A stretch of DNA of 64,000 nt from Liolophura sinensis. Its lineage: Eukaryota; Mollusca; Polyplacophora; Chitonida; Chitonidae. Positions 30,526-42,700 of the stretch are shown here, piece by piece (within the stretch, counting starts at the first letter, position 1; every line of letters begins with the position of its first letter). Position numbers and translations under genes: made by a program. Location: NCBI RefSeq assembly GCF_032854445.1, contig NC_088304.1:9125704-9189703 (forward strand), in the 5' to 3' direction. The notes under the pieces are model-generated. The model was given only the letters and a program-made list of their open reading frames with translations. It was not told the origin of the DNA and did not search any database.

Positions 30526-32101
30526 ATCGGCCATTATATCAAATCAGTAGATTGTCAGTTTGTGGATATGCTATGCTACACTCTATACCTACTTGCAAGA
30601 AGAACCACCGACCCACCAAACCTCACTTCAACTGAATGCCGGAAGTTGAATGCCTCCCCACCCCCTCCCCGCAATAAACCAGAACGCGTCATACGGCAGA
30701 TAAGTAAATGTGCATGTATGTGGTCCTCCATGTGTATCTATTAACGTTACAAACTTTACTACAGAGCTCAGTTATATTTTTTTCTTATTTTCAGTGTTTT
30801 TGACTGACTTTTCCATTTGAAACAGTCCTAGAGCCCATGTATAGTCTCAAATGTCACACAGACACACAAAATGCACGAACTTTCTGAATTGTGTGACTGC
30901 CCACCTTTACAATGATTTTAACATAGCCACGAGGGATTGTTATCTACCAGAGATGGAATTTCGGTTATATGCAGTAGAAAGAGCTATCTGCACACAGACC
31001 CCCATTACAACTTCGTTTTCCGGGAGGGAATGTAAATCTGTGTATTTTAGGATGTAAAGTCTTTTTTGCTGCAAGCCTGCCGTTTTTGGTGTGCAGGCGC
31101 ATGCTTGGTATCAAAATGATAGAAATTGTCTAAGCTTTGGGCAGGTATGAGTTTTAATGATGAAAGTTTGAAATTCTGGGCAAGAGGACACAAGGAGACA
31201 GGTGGTGATGAGGCTGCAAGTGACGTCCCCTTGGCGTTGCTAGGCTCCCCTCCCTGCTGCTGACATAGAAAGGTCCAGATTTTGACGGTCAACCTGTGTC
31301 AAGATTTTTATGGCTTCTTTCTCACAGGCTGGGCCAGTTATACGCCAAAGCTTACTGGCCATGGATTGTTTGGGACTGAGCTACAGCGCTAAACGTTAAC
31401 ATTGTCGCTTATGGAAAACTAATGGGGGTCTGTGGCCTGATCTGTCCACTTGTGCCAAAATACGTAATATGTCACTGTGTGCTCAGATTTCGCAGCAGCC
31501 TGATAATATTTGGTGGGTACATTTGTGATGGGGTGTGCATTGACATGGAATTTGACTGAACAGTTTTAAAGCTTTTTAGTTCTATATTTCCCCGCATATC
31601 CATTCTGTCTAAAAATTGGCTAAAACGCTCTGTGGTCAAGGGTAGTACAGGTGTGTGAGCAGGCTGGATCAAACACCGACAAGTTTTCATTGTTCCTGAT
31701 TTTTAAAATGTCTCTTTTGGGGATGACAGTGGATAAATAATGCAAAATTTTAGTGCTGTAAGTAAAATTGGAGTATGTGGCTGGTAGATAGGGTGTGTGA
31801 TAAGGGTGGTCAATAAGGTCTTGCATCACATATAAGGGCCAAGCCTCAGACAGGCGAATAAAACACATCAGCAGATTAATTTACCCGGCTAGAGTAGTAG
31901 AGAGGGCCAGTGTATATTTAATTTATAAACCAAGTCAGGTTCTGCCCATGTGTGCCACCAAACACTAGGTAAATGTGCATCAAATCAACCTGCAGGTCAC
32001 AAAACATTAAAAACAGGCATCTCTGCTGCAACACTGGCTGCTGTCTTGGGCATAGACTTGAAGTGGACAAGGTAAATTTTTCTCTTTAAACTTAAAAATA
32101 A

Positions 32102-32849
32102 TGTTATGTGCACGACTGCCGTCAGCTTCTAAATTTAGCTTGCCACTGTTTACATACGCTGAGTTCAGAGCCTGCTGTCTGCCTCTACCTTAGAGTGTTC
32201 CAGAATTCGGTGCCTGTTTGTTTCCATCAAGTGTTCAGGAATTTTCTTATTCTAGAAAATTCCACCAGTCTATATAAGACCTATGAAAGCAGGTCAAAGG
32301 AAGAGAAAGGAGAGTTATTGAGAGTTTTGGATGCTTTCGCTGTGTGTAGGTATTTTGTGCTGAATTTTGGTGTCTTTGTAGCCTCTGGCTTTGTTATATC
32401 ATATCTCCACCGAGCACTTGTTCACAGTTTGAACTTGTATATTTAACTTGTCCTCTTGTGTACACAGTGCTTATTAGTACACGGACCCTGTCTGTGGAAT
32501 TTTGTGTATATTTCGTCATACGCTTAGTTATACTGTGGATTTTCCCTCTTGTGAATTTGCCTCTGAGCATTTATGCCTGTGTGGTATATATTGTGGAATA
32601 TATGCGTCCGTTTGGACTTGACACCGTTGTACATGTAAGTACTTTAGTATTTGTATAGATACTATTATCCTTTCGTGTTAAACTTAAGTACTTTAGTATT
32701 TGTAAAAGTCTTGTTATCTGTTCTTGTTAAACCTAATAAATTGTTGTAAAATAAAAGCTGATGGTTTTGGTTACTTTTTTGTGCGGCTAAACTGTCGTGT
32801 ATTTCGAACAAGCCATCCCTTTATAATACAGACAGTTTGGGTCGTAACA
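32102..32849 (+). mobile_element. Solo LTR, 748 bp
   Basis: Starts TGTTATG and ends CGTAACA, giving TG...CA termini with a 5-bp inverted TGTTA/TAACA. The flanking ATAA is duplicated (32098-32101 and 32850-32853), while copy 1 of the host repeat has a single ATAA at the same site. A TATA-type TATATAAG lies near 32270 and AATAAA/AATAAAAG near 32735. Consistent with recombination between the two LTRs of a retrotransposon. The orientation is inferred from these motifs. Confidence 0.8.
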
Positions 32850-34017
32850 ATAAACAACTGTAGGCATGTAGTTGTCATTGCATGTGTGTATTCATTCCTC
32901 TGACAAGTTACATGTGCACTCACACATTATGTACGGCGATGGAAGAAAAATTATCAATTTCAAGTATCTAGCATAGATGTAAGTGTGATCTGTTGGAATA
33001 TTGCCCTTGTGAAAATGAGCCTCTGCCCCACCAGGTGTCTGTTTCTCCACCAGAACATAGTGTGACACCTTTAGCAGTTTTATTTGTGGTATCTGACCTC
33101 CCTGGGAAGCTGGGATTGTTCTTTATGTTTCCAATGTCCTCACATACAAGTTGAGAGCTACACATGGCTTTCACATCCTAGTTCCATACCTTTTGAGCTT
33201 TCTTCTTGGTTTCCCTCTTTAGACCTTGTCTCTCAAACATGGCTTCAATGAACTTTGCCTAGTTTATGCATATATTGAACTGGGATCTACCTAAATGAGG
33301 GGGGTCGGCTAGCCGTTAAGCTGCCTCAAAGGCCTGACCAATCGGATGCAGTCCTCCACTCCCTTGGCCGACCTAGAATCCCCGCATTGGTCCAGTACTA
33401 CGCCATGACACATACCCCTCCCAGGGAAACTTCACAGGTTTCTCATATATGTATGGGCACCTTAAATGTCCATTCGTCATGCCCACCCAGGAACAGCCAG
33501 TGTACAACCTTATTATAGATGTAATTTCTCACTGATTATTTGAAGATTTCTGTGTTGTTACAGATTAAAAAGTATAACTTTTCCCCCTTTTTGGGTCCCT
33601 TCAGCATGTCTTGGGGAAAGTTGCCTTGCTGACTGTCCGAATGGCCAATGTGCACGTACTGTGTAAGTGGCAAATTCATATTTCTCCCCCCTATTTATCT
33701 CTTGTAGACCTCTTTGTTATGTGGAAAGTACTAATTTAGCCTGACGCAACAATACAGGTGGTTCTTTTGCACTGTGAGTTGAGGTAAGCCAGCCAATCAA
33801 TGGCAGCCATGGGGGTGGTGGGGAAAGGGGGGGGGGAGGGGTATTTTAAAGGGTTTTATCATCTGAATCAGTATGTGAAAGGGATACTAGTCTTTTCTTA
33901 ACCCCTATCCATGGAAACAGTGCCTATGAGCATTTCTATATCAATTTGGACACATATGTTTACTTTTATGTTGATCCAAGTGGACTTTTCTGGAATTTTG
34001 AAAATCCGCTTTGCTAC

Positions 34018-34051
34018 CCCCCCCCCCCCCACCCCACCCCCCCACCCCCCG
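34018..34051. repeat. Poly-C / CCCCA tract
   Basis: A run of C interrupted by single A residues inside copy 2 of the 2.9-kb repeat. It replaces a short C-poor segment at the same position of copy 1. Confidence 0.85.
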
Positions 34052-34442
34052 TATCACTGTAAGTCAAATTTTGCACAAAGTTTCTAAAGGGCATGTCCTA
34101 TATTTTGTAAGTAAACTGTCAGATAAATTACCTATCTTTTGATATATATCTGGACTTTTGGACTTTAACTATTTTCTTAGCACTGCTGTAAACAAGAAAA
34201 TCTACTCGAAAATCCACAATTTTCTAAATGTTTGCTATTGGAAAGTGTAAAATACTTGGTCATTGGATTTTTTTCATTTTTCTTGCAGATATACATGCCA
34301 ACATTCCAAAACATTTAAATTCCTCCTACTCAAAAGTTTTTGCATGTATCAAGCCCTCACTGTGGGTGTGAGGGTGAGAGGTAGTAGGAATTGTGTGGTG
34401 CAAAAATTATTGATTTTGACTAAAGTTGGCTGGTGTGATAGG

Positions 34443-34850
34443 ACACAGACCCCCATTACAACCTCTCGTTTTTTGGAAGGGACGAATGTAATTCTGTGTA
34501 TTTTAGGGTGTAAAGTCTTTTTTTGTTGTCAGCGCGCGTTTTTGGTGTGCAGGTGCATGATTGGTATCAAAATGATGGAAATTGTCTAAGCTTTGGGCAG
34601 GTATGAGTTTTAATGATGAAAGTTTGAATTTCTGGACAAGAGGACACAAGGAGACAGGTGGTGATGAGGTTGCGAGTGACGTCCCCTTGGCTTTGCTAGG
34701 CACTCTTCACAGCCGCTGGCATAGAAAGGTCCAGATTTTGACGGTCGACCTGTGTCAAGATTTTTATGGCTCCTTTCTCACAGGCTGGGCCAGGTATGCA
34801 CCAAAGCTTACTGGCCACGGAATGTTTGGGACTGAGCTACAGCGCTAAAC
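34443..34850 (+). mobile_element. Unclassified ~2.9-kb repeat, copy 3, 3'-truncated
   Basis: Starts ACACAGACCCCCATTACAAC immediately after the end of copy 2 and matches the first ~410 bp, ending at CTACAGCGCTAAAC. It keeps the 88-codon frame (34582-34848). Confidence 0.8.
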
Positions 34851-34889
34851 ATGCGGATTAGACGACCTCAGAGTGATCACTATCCCAGA

Positions 34890-35040
34890 ATGTCTGTCAA
34901 CAACCTGCGGATGGTCGTGGGTGTCCCCCGGGCTGTGCCTGGTTTCCTCCCACCATAATGCTGGCCACCGCCGTATAAGTGAAATAATCTTGAGTGCGGC
35001 GTAAAACGCCAATCAAATAAATAAATAAATAAATAAATAC
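34890..35040 (+). mobile_element. Main SINE family, 5'-truncated copy
   Basis: From CTGTCAACAACCTGCGGATG through CACCATAATGCTGGCCACCG to a run of AAATA repeats. It lies just beyond repeat copy 3. Confidence 0.85.
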
Positions 35041-35113
35041 TTTGCAATTAACGTGTTACATTTTAATAAGGCAGTAGGCTCATAGACAAGAGAAAGAGAA
35101 AAAAACACCATAC

Positions 35114-35470
35114 CTTAAAATGAACAGTGATGTCTGGGTGAAGTCAGTGTTTTGCGTTCGTATTTGTGTTCCGACTCCCCTTGATTTGTTGTGGCGAACG
35201 GCGGACTCGAGAAAGCTCTTTTGACAAGCCCTTGGCAAAGCGGTCAATAGCTAGACCTGCATCTGGGCGTTCTATGTTCTTTCCAGTGGCAACCACACTC
35301 ACATTTGACAACACATAAAATAAAGCGCTGCGACGTTTAAGCAGAAATAGATGTGTATTCACTGCAAATCCCGATAGATACAAAGCCGATTTTGAAGAGA
35401 ACCGAAAATAAAACAAACTGGTCAAAATATTTCCGCGGGGATTTCCAGTGTGAATACCCAGCGTATAAAA
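35114..35470 (-). other. Possible non-coding first exon and promoter of the TIR-death-CARD gene
   Basis: On the minus strand, a non-repetitive segment ends with a good donor, TTTTAAG|GTATGG at 35114. A TATA-like TTTATACG lies near 35465 and CCAAT-type motifs further upstream. The TIR exon has a strong acceptor just upstream of its ATG at 24768, so it needs an upstream non-coding exon; this is the nearest unique candidate, about 10 kb away across the repeat block. It could equally be the first exon of another gene. Confidence 0.25.
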
Positions 35471-35479
35471 CTGGATCAC

Positions 35480-36180
35480 GTTGTTACAGTGTGACTGACA
35501 GTCGTATACTCAATCAGATCATATTTTACAAACAAGCATGGCAGGGCGCCATTCGACCAATCAAATGCCACAATACAAAACCCAAATTCACGGCGAAGTA
35601 GAAAAGGGTGAAATTTGCGGTCAAGCCATGGTGATATACGACATCGTTGCGACCAAACACACCGTCTGAATAATCGTCTTGAGTCATCAAGGGGTTTATT
35701 TGATCTCACAGTATGAAGTGAAAGGTTTGTTTACGCCAGGTTGTAAAGTATTTGGGTAGGGCGAATTATGTTGCGCAGCAATGACCTAGTAATGTGGATG
35801 GCCTAGTTTTTGAGCCTGTCTTATTTACATAGCAAACGCCGCCCCTCTAGCACGTGCAATTTCCCCTGTAGGCGATCAGCAAGCGGTCGGTGGCTCAGTA
35901 GAGAACCCATGTTACCCGATGCTATAATGAGACTAAACGCGGGTGTGGGGTAGTACCATGAAGGTTTATTATGGCTACTAAGATTTTATAAGTAAAATAC
36001 ATATACACATACATACTAATATTTCAATCAAGGTCTGTGTCATGCGATATTATTAATGCATTGATACAGATTAGTTGTTTGGTATTGAAACTTACTGAAA
36101 AAGGTGATTTTCCGAACCATTACTGACTTAACGAAAACGTGAAGAATACATTTCTCTACCAAGAGACCGGATTTTTATAA
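35480..36180. other. Unique non-coding sequence, possible regulatory region
   Basis: Non-repetitive, moderately GC-richer stretch with several short frames and CCAAT-type motifs (GACCAATCAAATG near 35555). No exon can be defended. It may be the promoter side of the candidate first exon at 35114-35470. Confidence 0.25.
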
Positions 36181-36187
36181 TGTTTTC

Positions 36188-36451
36188 GGGGGCCTCCGTG
36201 GCTCAGTCGGTTAAAGCGCTAGCGCAGCGTAATGACCCAGGAGTCTCTCACCAATGCGGTCGCTGTGAGTTCAAGTCCAGCTCATGCTGGCGGCCGTACG
36301 GTACGTGAGAAGGTCTGCCAGCAACTTGCGGATGGTCGTGGGTTTCCCCCGGGCTCTGCCCGGTTTCCACCCACCATAATGCTGGCCGCCGTCGTATAAG
36401 TGAAATATTCTTGAGTACGGCGTAAAACACCAATCAAAAAAAAAAATAATA
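36188..36451 (+). mobile_element. Main SINE family, near full-length copy with target-site duplication
   Basis: Head GGGGGCCTCCGTGGCTCAGT, poly-A tail. Flanked by ATAATGTTTTC at 36177-36187 and 36452-36462. It has a short internal deletion after CTCATGCTGG. Confidence 0.93.
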
Positions 36452-37136
36452 ATAATGTTTTCAATGCAAATACCGACAATCTATACCCATGTATATTCCA
36501 TAGAATTATAAAATAACAATAAGCAAGTCTCGTTACAAACCACTGCCTGAAGTAACATCTTTGTGAACTTCATAAAGTTATTATAACTGACGCTATCGTG
36601 ATATTTTCAAGTTTCTAGAACTTCAACATTTAACTATTCACTTGTAGCTGCCTCAAACTATCAAGGAGATCATCTGTGCGGACTTGTTCATAGACAATAT
36701 ATTCGCTATTTAGCCCTGCTATGATAGCGCTTGGTCGAAGCTAACTATCAGACAGGACATCTGTGCGGATTTGTTCAAAGGACAATATATCTGCTATTTA
36801 TTGCTGCTATGACAACGCTGTGTAAATGTAGAAGCTAACTACTTTGTCAAAGAGAACGATGTAAAAGTCCACAATCAAAGAAGCCTACTGTAGCGCTGCT
36901 ACAGCATCCTATATCTTGTAGCTAGGTATCAAAGAGTGAATTTTTGCATTTTTTTTTTTTTAGCGGGGCAATATATTTGCTATTTAGCGCTGTTGTGATA
37001 TCGTTATCTAGTAAAATAAAAGATGAATAAGCATATAGGTTCTAAATGACAAGTGTTACAAGGCCAACTCTCCTGCTTGTTTAACCGATAGACCTTACAC
37101 AAGATCAAACAAAGAAACACAAGGACGCTTGAATAA

Positions 37137-37285
37137 TTTATTTATTTGATTGGTGTTTTAGGCCGTACTACAGAATATTTCACTTAAACGACGGCGGTCA
37201 GCATTATGGTGGGAGGAAACAGGACAGTGCGGGGGAAACCCACGACCATCCGCAGACTGCTGGCAGACCTTCTCACACACGAGGG
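37137..37285 (-). mobile_element. Main SINE family, 5'-truncated copy
   Basis: Reverse tail and middle: TTGATTGGTGTTTTAGGCCG, CAGCATTATGGTGGGAGGAA, CCACGACCATCCGCAGACTG. A G-rich run follows. Confidence 0.85.
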
Positions 37286-37391
37286 GCGGGGGGGAGGACG
37301 CTTGAGGAATTCGTCTTAACTGTGGATTCTGTATTTACGTAGACTCACTTGGCTTTCGAAGCCGGAATATTCCATCCGGATGTGTGGATGT

Positions 37392-37393
<2 letters not shown>

Positions 37394-37429
<36 letters not shown>
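37394..37429. repeat. (TA)n microsatellite
   Basis: About 18 TA units between two near-palindromic unique flanks (GGAATATTCC nearby at 37364). Confidence 0.9.
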
Positions 37430-37431
<2 letters not shown>

Positions 37432-37952
37432 CGACTTTCAAAGGCAAGTGACTTCTTTTACTCAAGTCTGTATATTTGTATTTATAGACTAACGTAAAGG
37501 AAAATTCGGGATGGTTTGATCGTAAATATGTTCACAACACCATTACGTACCTCCAGAATGTACACCCTGTTTACAAACTAAACTCATGAACACCGAAACC
37601 TCGAGCGCGCTCTATTGAATTAAAGTGCAGGCTATAACGTATACAGAGATAAAAATGTTGGCCAGACACTGACGAAGAAAAAAATATAAAACAATGTTTA
37701 CAAAGATAGGGTTCGTAACGTCTGTTTTGAGCCTTTGCCTGGTCGGCTTGTAGTAAAATATATATCATTTTCATGGCATTAAAATCTGTGTTGGTCAAGA
37801 AACAAAGATTCGTGTATATCGTGTATGAATTATTACTGCCATGCAAACAAATCTTTGAAACAACAAGTCTTTCACCAGTGTGTATTCTTAAAGAGCTGGA
37901 TCCTCCTGTTCCGGGATTACAAAGCTGTCATGAACTTAACTCAGACTTACTC

Positions 37953-38482
37953 TTAAAGGAGAAGAAAATTTAAAAACATGGCACTAGAGGATGAAAACAT
38001 TTTTTTCTACTTGGTGTTGTCTGCTGCATAATTTTGCGATTTTTCCTCGCCATACACGTAAAGCCTGAAAACGGCAAAGCGGACATAAATCTTTGAGTCC
38101 ATCGCGTTCACCATATTTAACAACTCTCGGGCAATGAGAGTCGTTAAAACTGCCTTCTCGTTCGTGTAAACTCGGAACCAACATCCAGGATACCGGTGTC
38201 CCGATCGTCAAGCGGAAATCGTAGCAACGCGAAGTACCGGCTGGCAGGTCACGCACATTTTCTACCGGAACTGCACTTCGGCGGTTTCCGACGGCTTCCT
38301 AACACATAAGACTTAAGGACTAGTTCTTAGGCAAAATGGTGTCGCCCACAGCGGATTTTGAGGCTGAATTTATTTATAATTTATCAACTTGAGGTACACA
38401 TTAGAATTTTTTATGGCATGCGAGGACATGCATTCTATTTTCAATGGTATTTGTTTGATATTTTAATTTTCTTCTCCTTTAA
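37953..38482. mobile_element. 530-bp MITE with TTAA ends
   Basis: TTAA followed by AGGAGAAGAAAATT at the left; AATTTTCTTCTCCT followed by TTAA at the right. This is a perfect 14-bp terminal inverted repeat with a TTAA that could be the target duplication, as in piggyBac-type elements. The interior has no transposase. Confidence 0.65.
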
Positions 38483-39640
38483 CACATGACATTATTCCTG
38501 ACTTAGATTTGAACTTTATCGTTAATTTTCATATTTGTCACGAACGCCTGAGACAAATATATATTTAAATATAAATTCTCATGACTATTCACAATGTTAG
38601 CGCAATAAGATAGTTTGAAGTAAGACTAAGTCTGAATTTAATCTAAAGGCACCTTCGCAATCGTAGATGGGGTGTGAGACGGGCGCTTATCTGTAACCCT
38701 AGATAATCCCACTGCATGCCAAGGCAAAGTAGGGTGTTGAATTTAAAATTTAGGCAACAGTATTCCTCTTCGGATTTATAGTGCGACGTCCAACAATATA
38801 ATACTTGGCGGAATATTACGAGTAGAAAGCAAAAAACGCTTTACTAAAGGCAAAGAAAAAAAGAAAAAATATACATCAGCTGAAAAACGATTAAACTTTG
38901 TCCAGAGAAACAGTTCAATTTATTTTTTTGAATTTTTCGAAACAAGTAAACTGGTTATGAAACATCAGATTCTATATATACATGTATATAACACAAGGAA
39001 AACTTTTTGCGTGATGAGGATAGAGACGAATAAGATTAATGAAAACTCGTGTGAGTAATAAAACACCGTACTTGTATTTAAACATCTGTTGATGCTTCTC
39101 AAAATAGAACAATTTAACAGTCACGAAGATTAAATATGTATCAAAGTGGTTTTGTCTTCACACACACTGAAATGCCACAGAAGGAAAATAAAGTCTTTGC
39201 GTGAGGTGTATCAAGGGGAAAGAGAAGTTAGAGAAGAACAAGATGAATGAAACCTTTGATGACGAATATAACATCACACATGCACGTATACATCAGAGAA
39301 AACTGGCCGAACAAGCCAGTCTAAAAACCACGCTTCGCTGAAGTCCACAATCTGATCATCCCAACAGATCATTCTGTTCTCTGATATGCATGTATTGTAA
39401 TTTCCTGAACCATAGCGTTGCATATGTATGCACCTTCCCATTTTATCTCGCTTCGTGATCTACTCGCCACGGCCGCAGGCCAGTGAAGTGAACTAGCGTG
39501 CGCGGTCACTTTTAAGCGTTTAAGTCCTTATCTTTGATTTAGGCTAATGGTGAGCAGATATACATGTAGATATATCTAGGTCAGAATGTCAAACCGTGGT
39601 GAAATATGTCCTGAGATATCGTGATGGTAGGCCTATATAG
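38483..39640. other. Upstream region of the acyltransferase-like gene
   Basis: AT-rich non-coding sequence. No exon or clear repeat family recognised; the TATA box of the downstream gene follows at 39644. Confidence 0.4.
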
Positions 39641-39643
39641 ATC

Positions 39644-39650
39644 TATATAA
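39644..39650 (+). promoter_or_regulatory. TATA box of the acyltransferase-like gene
   Basis: TATATAA 52 nt before the ATG at 39702, which would put initiation near 39675 with a 5' leader of about 25 nt. Sequence match plus position only. Confidence 0.5.
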
Positions 39651-39701
39651 CCCGTAAACAGCGTGGACCTCTTTACTTCAGACTCGTCTCACTTCTACAC
39701 G

Positions 39702-42700
39702 ATGCAGTCCTCCAGCGAACGTCTGCCTGAAGCTTTGCCTGTCCTCTTCACCAAAGGCACATCGTACGAAGTCGGATTCAACATTGTAAGTAGTACTTCC
39801 TGACAGGGTGGAGCGGGTATCATTATCATTCGTACACACACATGGCGGCATTGTCTACAACAACAACAACTCTATATACACATCGGTTGCGTTTACGCGT
39901 ATTGATTTTTTCCTCATACGATTTTCGCTATAAATTTCAATGCCATACATTGCGCCCACGGGACAAGTCCAGGCTATGTAGTGCTATCGACAGACGTGAT
40001 CTTGTTTGGGCTTAGCCTACCCACGAATGTCTCCAACACACACGCAATTTGCTGTCCGATGGTTAGAGCGTCTGCTTCAAAGTTGGATGACCCAGGATTC
40101 AAACACGGATCGGGTCATAAAGAAGACTTTTAAAATAGTACTTTTTAAAAATGTTTCTCCTATCATGGAGTCTCCTGTAGTTCACACCATCCTGAAACAT
40201 CACTATCTTGAATACATATCTGTTGCCTATGCAACATGTTGTTGCTTCTGTTCGGTCGTCTCTAAAAGCCGTGATAAAGTTTCTTTTGAACGTCAGTATA
40301 TAATATACCCAGTCATTATGCTGGCACTGGGCCAACCAGTCACGTTTCCTTGCTCTACCCTCTCGCTGCTGAGCGCCGAGCGATGCAGCAACGTGTACAA
40401 TTTTTAAAGTCTTTTGTATGACCCACTCCAGTATTCAACGGAAACGGTTCTAATGACTCCTCGTTCTCATATGACACAAATTATTAAGTAATTTAAACAT
40501 GTCTACATACATCTATGCATACAGTGATCAGCCTTCGTCAATAAAACTGCCTTAGGTGTCTGTTGGAAGGTACCAGTATAAACTGTTTTCTAGAATATAC
40601 ATATTAAATGGACAGGACCTTTTAAAGAACATGGAGGGTGTCACGCAACACACCGGCTGGTACGTTTACTTCCCCCCGAATAATACACCGTCTTACTGTT
40701 TATTTGTGCAAATAAACGGTTTGGAGGTTATTCAGATGTTACATTTGTTTTCTGATAATTGGAACATAGGACTATTATCGGCGTTTTCTTCAGTGAGAAA
40801 GCTTTTATTTCACATAGTGTATAGATATTATGTTTGTTATTATAAAACTTTTACATGTCTACAAGTGCGCCACGCACCAATAACACACGACTTATATGGG
40901 TCAACTACTAAGGCTGCTGCTGGATGATCTAAAATTTATGAGGTCTGCGAAAAGGAACGAAAGAGAACAGCACCATATAATATGCCTCCTTTTCAGATTT
41001 TCGTTATTTTGGTTGATATTGAGTAGACCCGAACACCCTTGACTTGATATTTGTCTTTACATACCGTTACGGCGGTGGTTAGATCCTTAAATCACCATAG
41101 AGCCTTCAATATAACAAATGACTTACATCACAGTGAGTAAAACCAAAGCACTGACGACAGTGTGATAACTGGCAAGTGGTGAAACCCATCCGGTGAAAAT
41201 ACGGACTCCTGTCAATTTACCTCACTTAGGATTTTAAAATTGCAAATTGCCTGCCCCCTAAAACCATGGATTCAGTAGACTTAAATTTTAAAAAAAAATA
41301 CAGTAATGTTCATTGCAGTTTATTAGACGTCACTGGTCTGGCGTTACTCAGGATGCTGTGTTGCCTTCACATTTAAATATACAATAACATTTAAACAATG
41401 CAAAGGTACCAGACCTTAGTGATGTGTAATCTTCACCAAGACATTTGTTATTCTTCCGTACGGAATACACGCAAGAATAACATCAATAAATCTATAAAAT
41501 AGATAAATAAATCTTACAAAGTGTTGTATCTTTGGTTAACTTTACAGGGGAAGTGTTTCTCGGAGAGGATTCGGACCTACCATGAACGACAAGGCAAATT
41601 CCTGAGCAGCATGGTCCAATTCTATGATTCCGATGAAGGTCGGAAACACCTTCAAGAGTACATTGACGCTTCCGAAAACCGGTTTCCGAACTACATGGAG
41701 GAGATCAAGGGAACAGCTGATGGATGTGGAATAGCATATGAGCAGGTTTGTATAGCTTATGCATGATTTGTAAATGGGAAGAGTTTAACGTGTGAAAGGA
41801 TAATGAAAATGTTGGCACGTATACGTGCAAAGGGTTTATTATAACGTTTGTGTAGGTGTTAGGAGGATAGTGGCATGGTAATGACATGGTTAATGACACG
41901 GCTAATAGACTTAACATAATTTATATGACGTATTCAGCAGTTTTGTCCAGATCTTGGTCAGTAAGCTGTACCTTGTATTCTGCAGTTTTGTGTTCTTCCT
42001 GATCATTGGTCAGTAAGCTTTAACTTGTACTCTACAGCTTTGTGTTCTTCCTGATCATTGGTCAGTAAGCTTTAACTTGTACTCTACAGCTTTGTGTTCT
42101 TCCTGATCATTGGTCAGTAAGCATTACCTTATAATCTGCAGCTTTGTGCACATCCAGATCTTGGCCAGTAAACTTCACCTTTTAATCCGTAGGTCAGTAA
42201 GCTTCACCTTGTAATCCGCAGGTCAGTAGGCTTCACCTTGTAATCCGCAGATCAGTAAGCTTCACCTTGTAATCCGCAGGCCAGTAAGCTTCACCTTGTA
42301 ATCTGCAGCTTTATGTTCTTCCAGATCTTGGTCAGTTATTTTTGCCTTGTGTTCTACATTTTCATCTTCTTCTAGATCCTGGCGAATAACGTCTTCCGTG
42401 TATTCAACATCTTTATCTACTTCCAGATCTTGGTCAGTAACTTTTGGCGTGAACTCTACGCCCATCCGAGCAATTCCGGCTATGGCAAGGCGGCAATTCT
42501 GGAAGAACCAATGGGGTGCACCGACATTCTGTTAAACAACGACAAGGCGGTAATGTACAGCAATGATTTTGCCGCTGCAAAACGTGATCTATCAAAGATT
42601 CACAAACCATACCCAGTCGAATGTAAACAACCATGAAGTCAAGTATTTGTGTAGACATTATATTGTATTCCCACCGGACTATTTTTTTTTTTAGATTTAT

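Larger units (their letters stand above)
30992..34439 (+). mobile_element. Unclassified ~2.9-kb repeat, copy 2, interrupted by a solo LTR
   Basis: Colinear with copy 1 at 26011 from ACACAGACCCCCATTACAAC to TTGGCTGGTGTGAT. After removing the 752-bp insertion at 32102-32853 it is about 2.7 kb. A poly-C expansion (34018-34051) lies within it. Copy 3 follows directly, head to tail. Confidence 0.8.

Noticed and set aside
37984-38256. 90-codon minus-strand frame
   Set aside because: It lies wholly inside the TTAA-flanked inverted-repeat element and shows no transposase motif.
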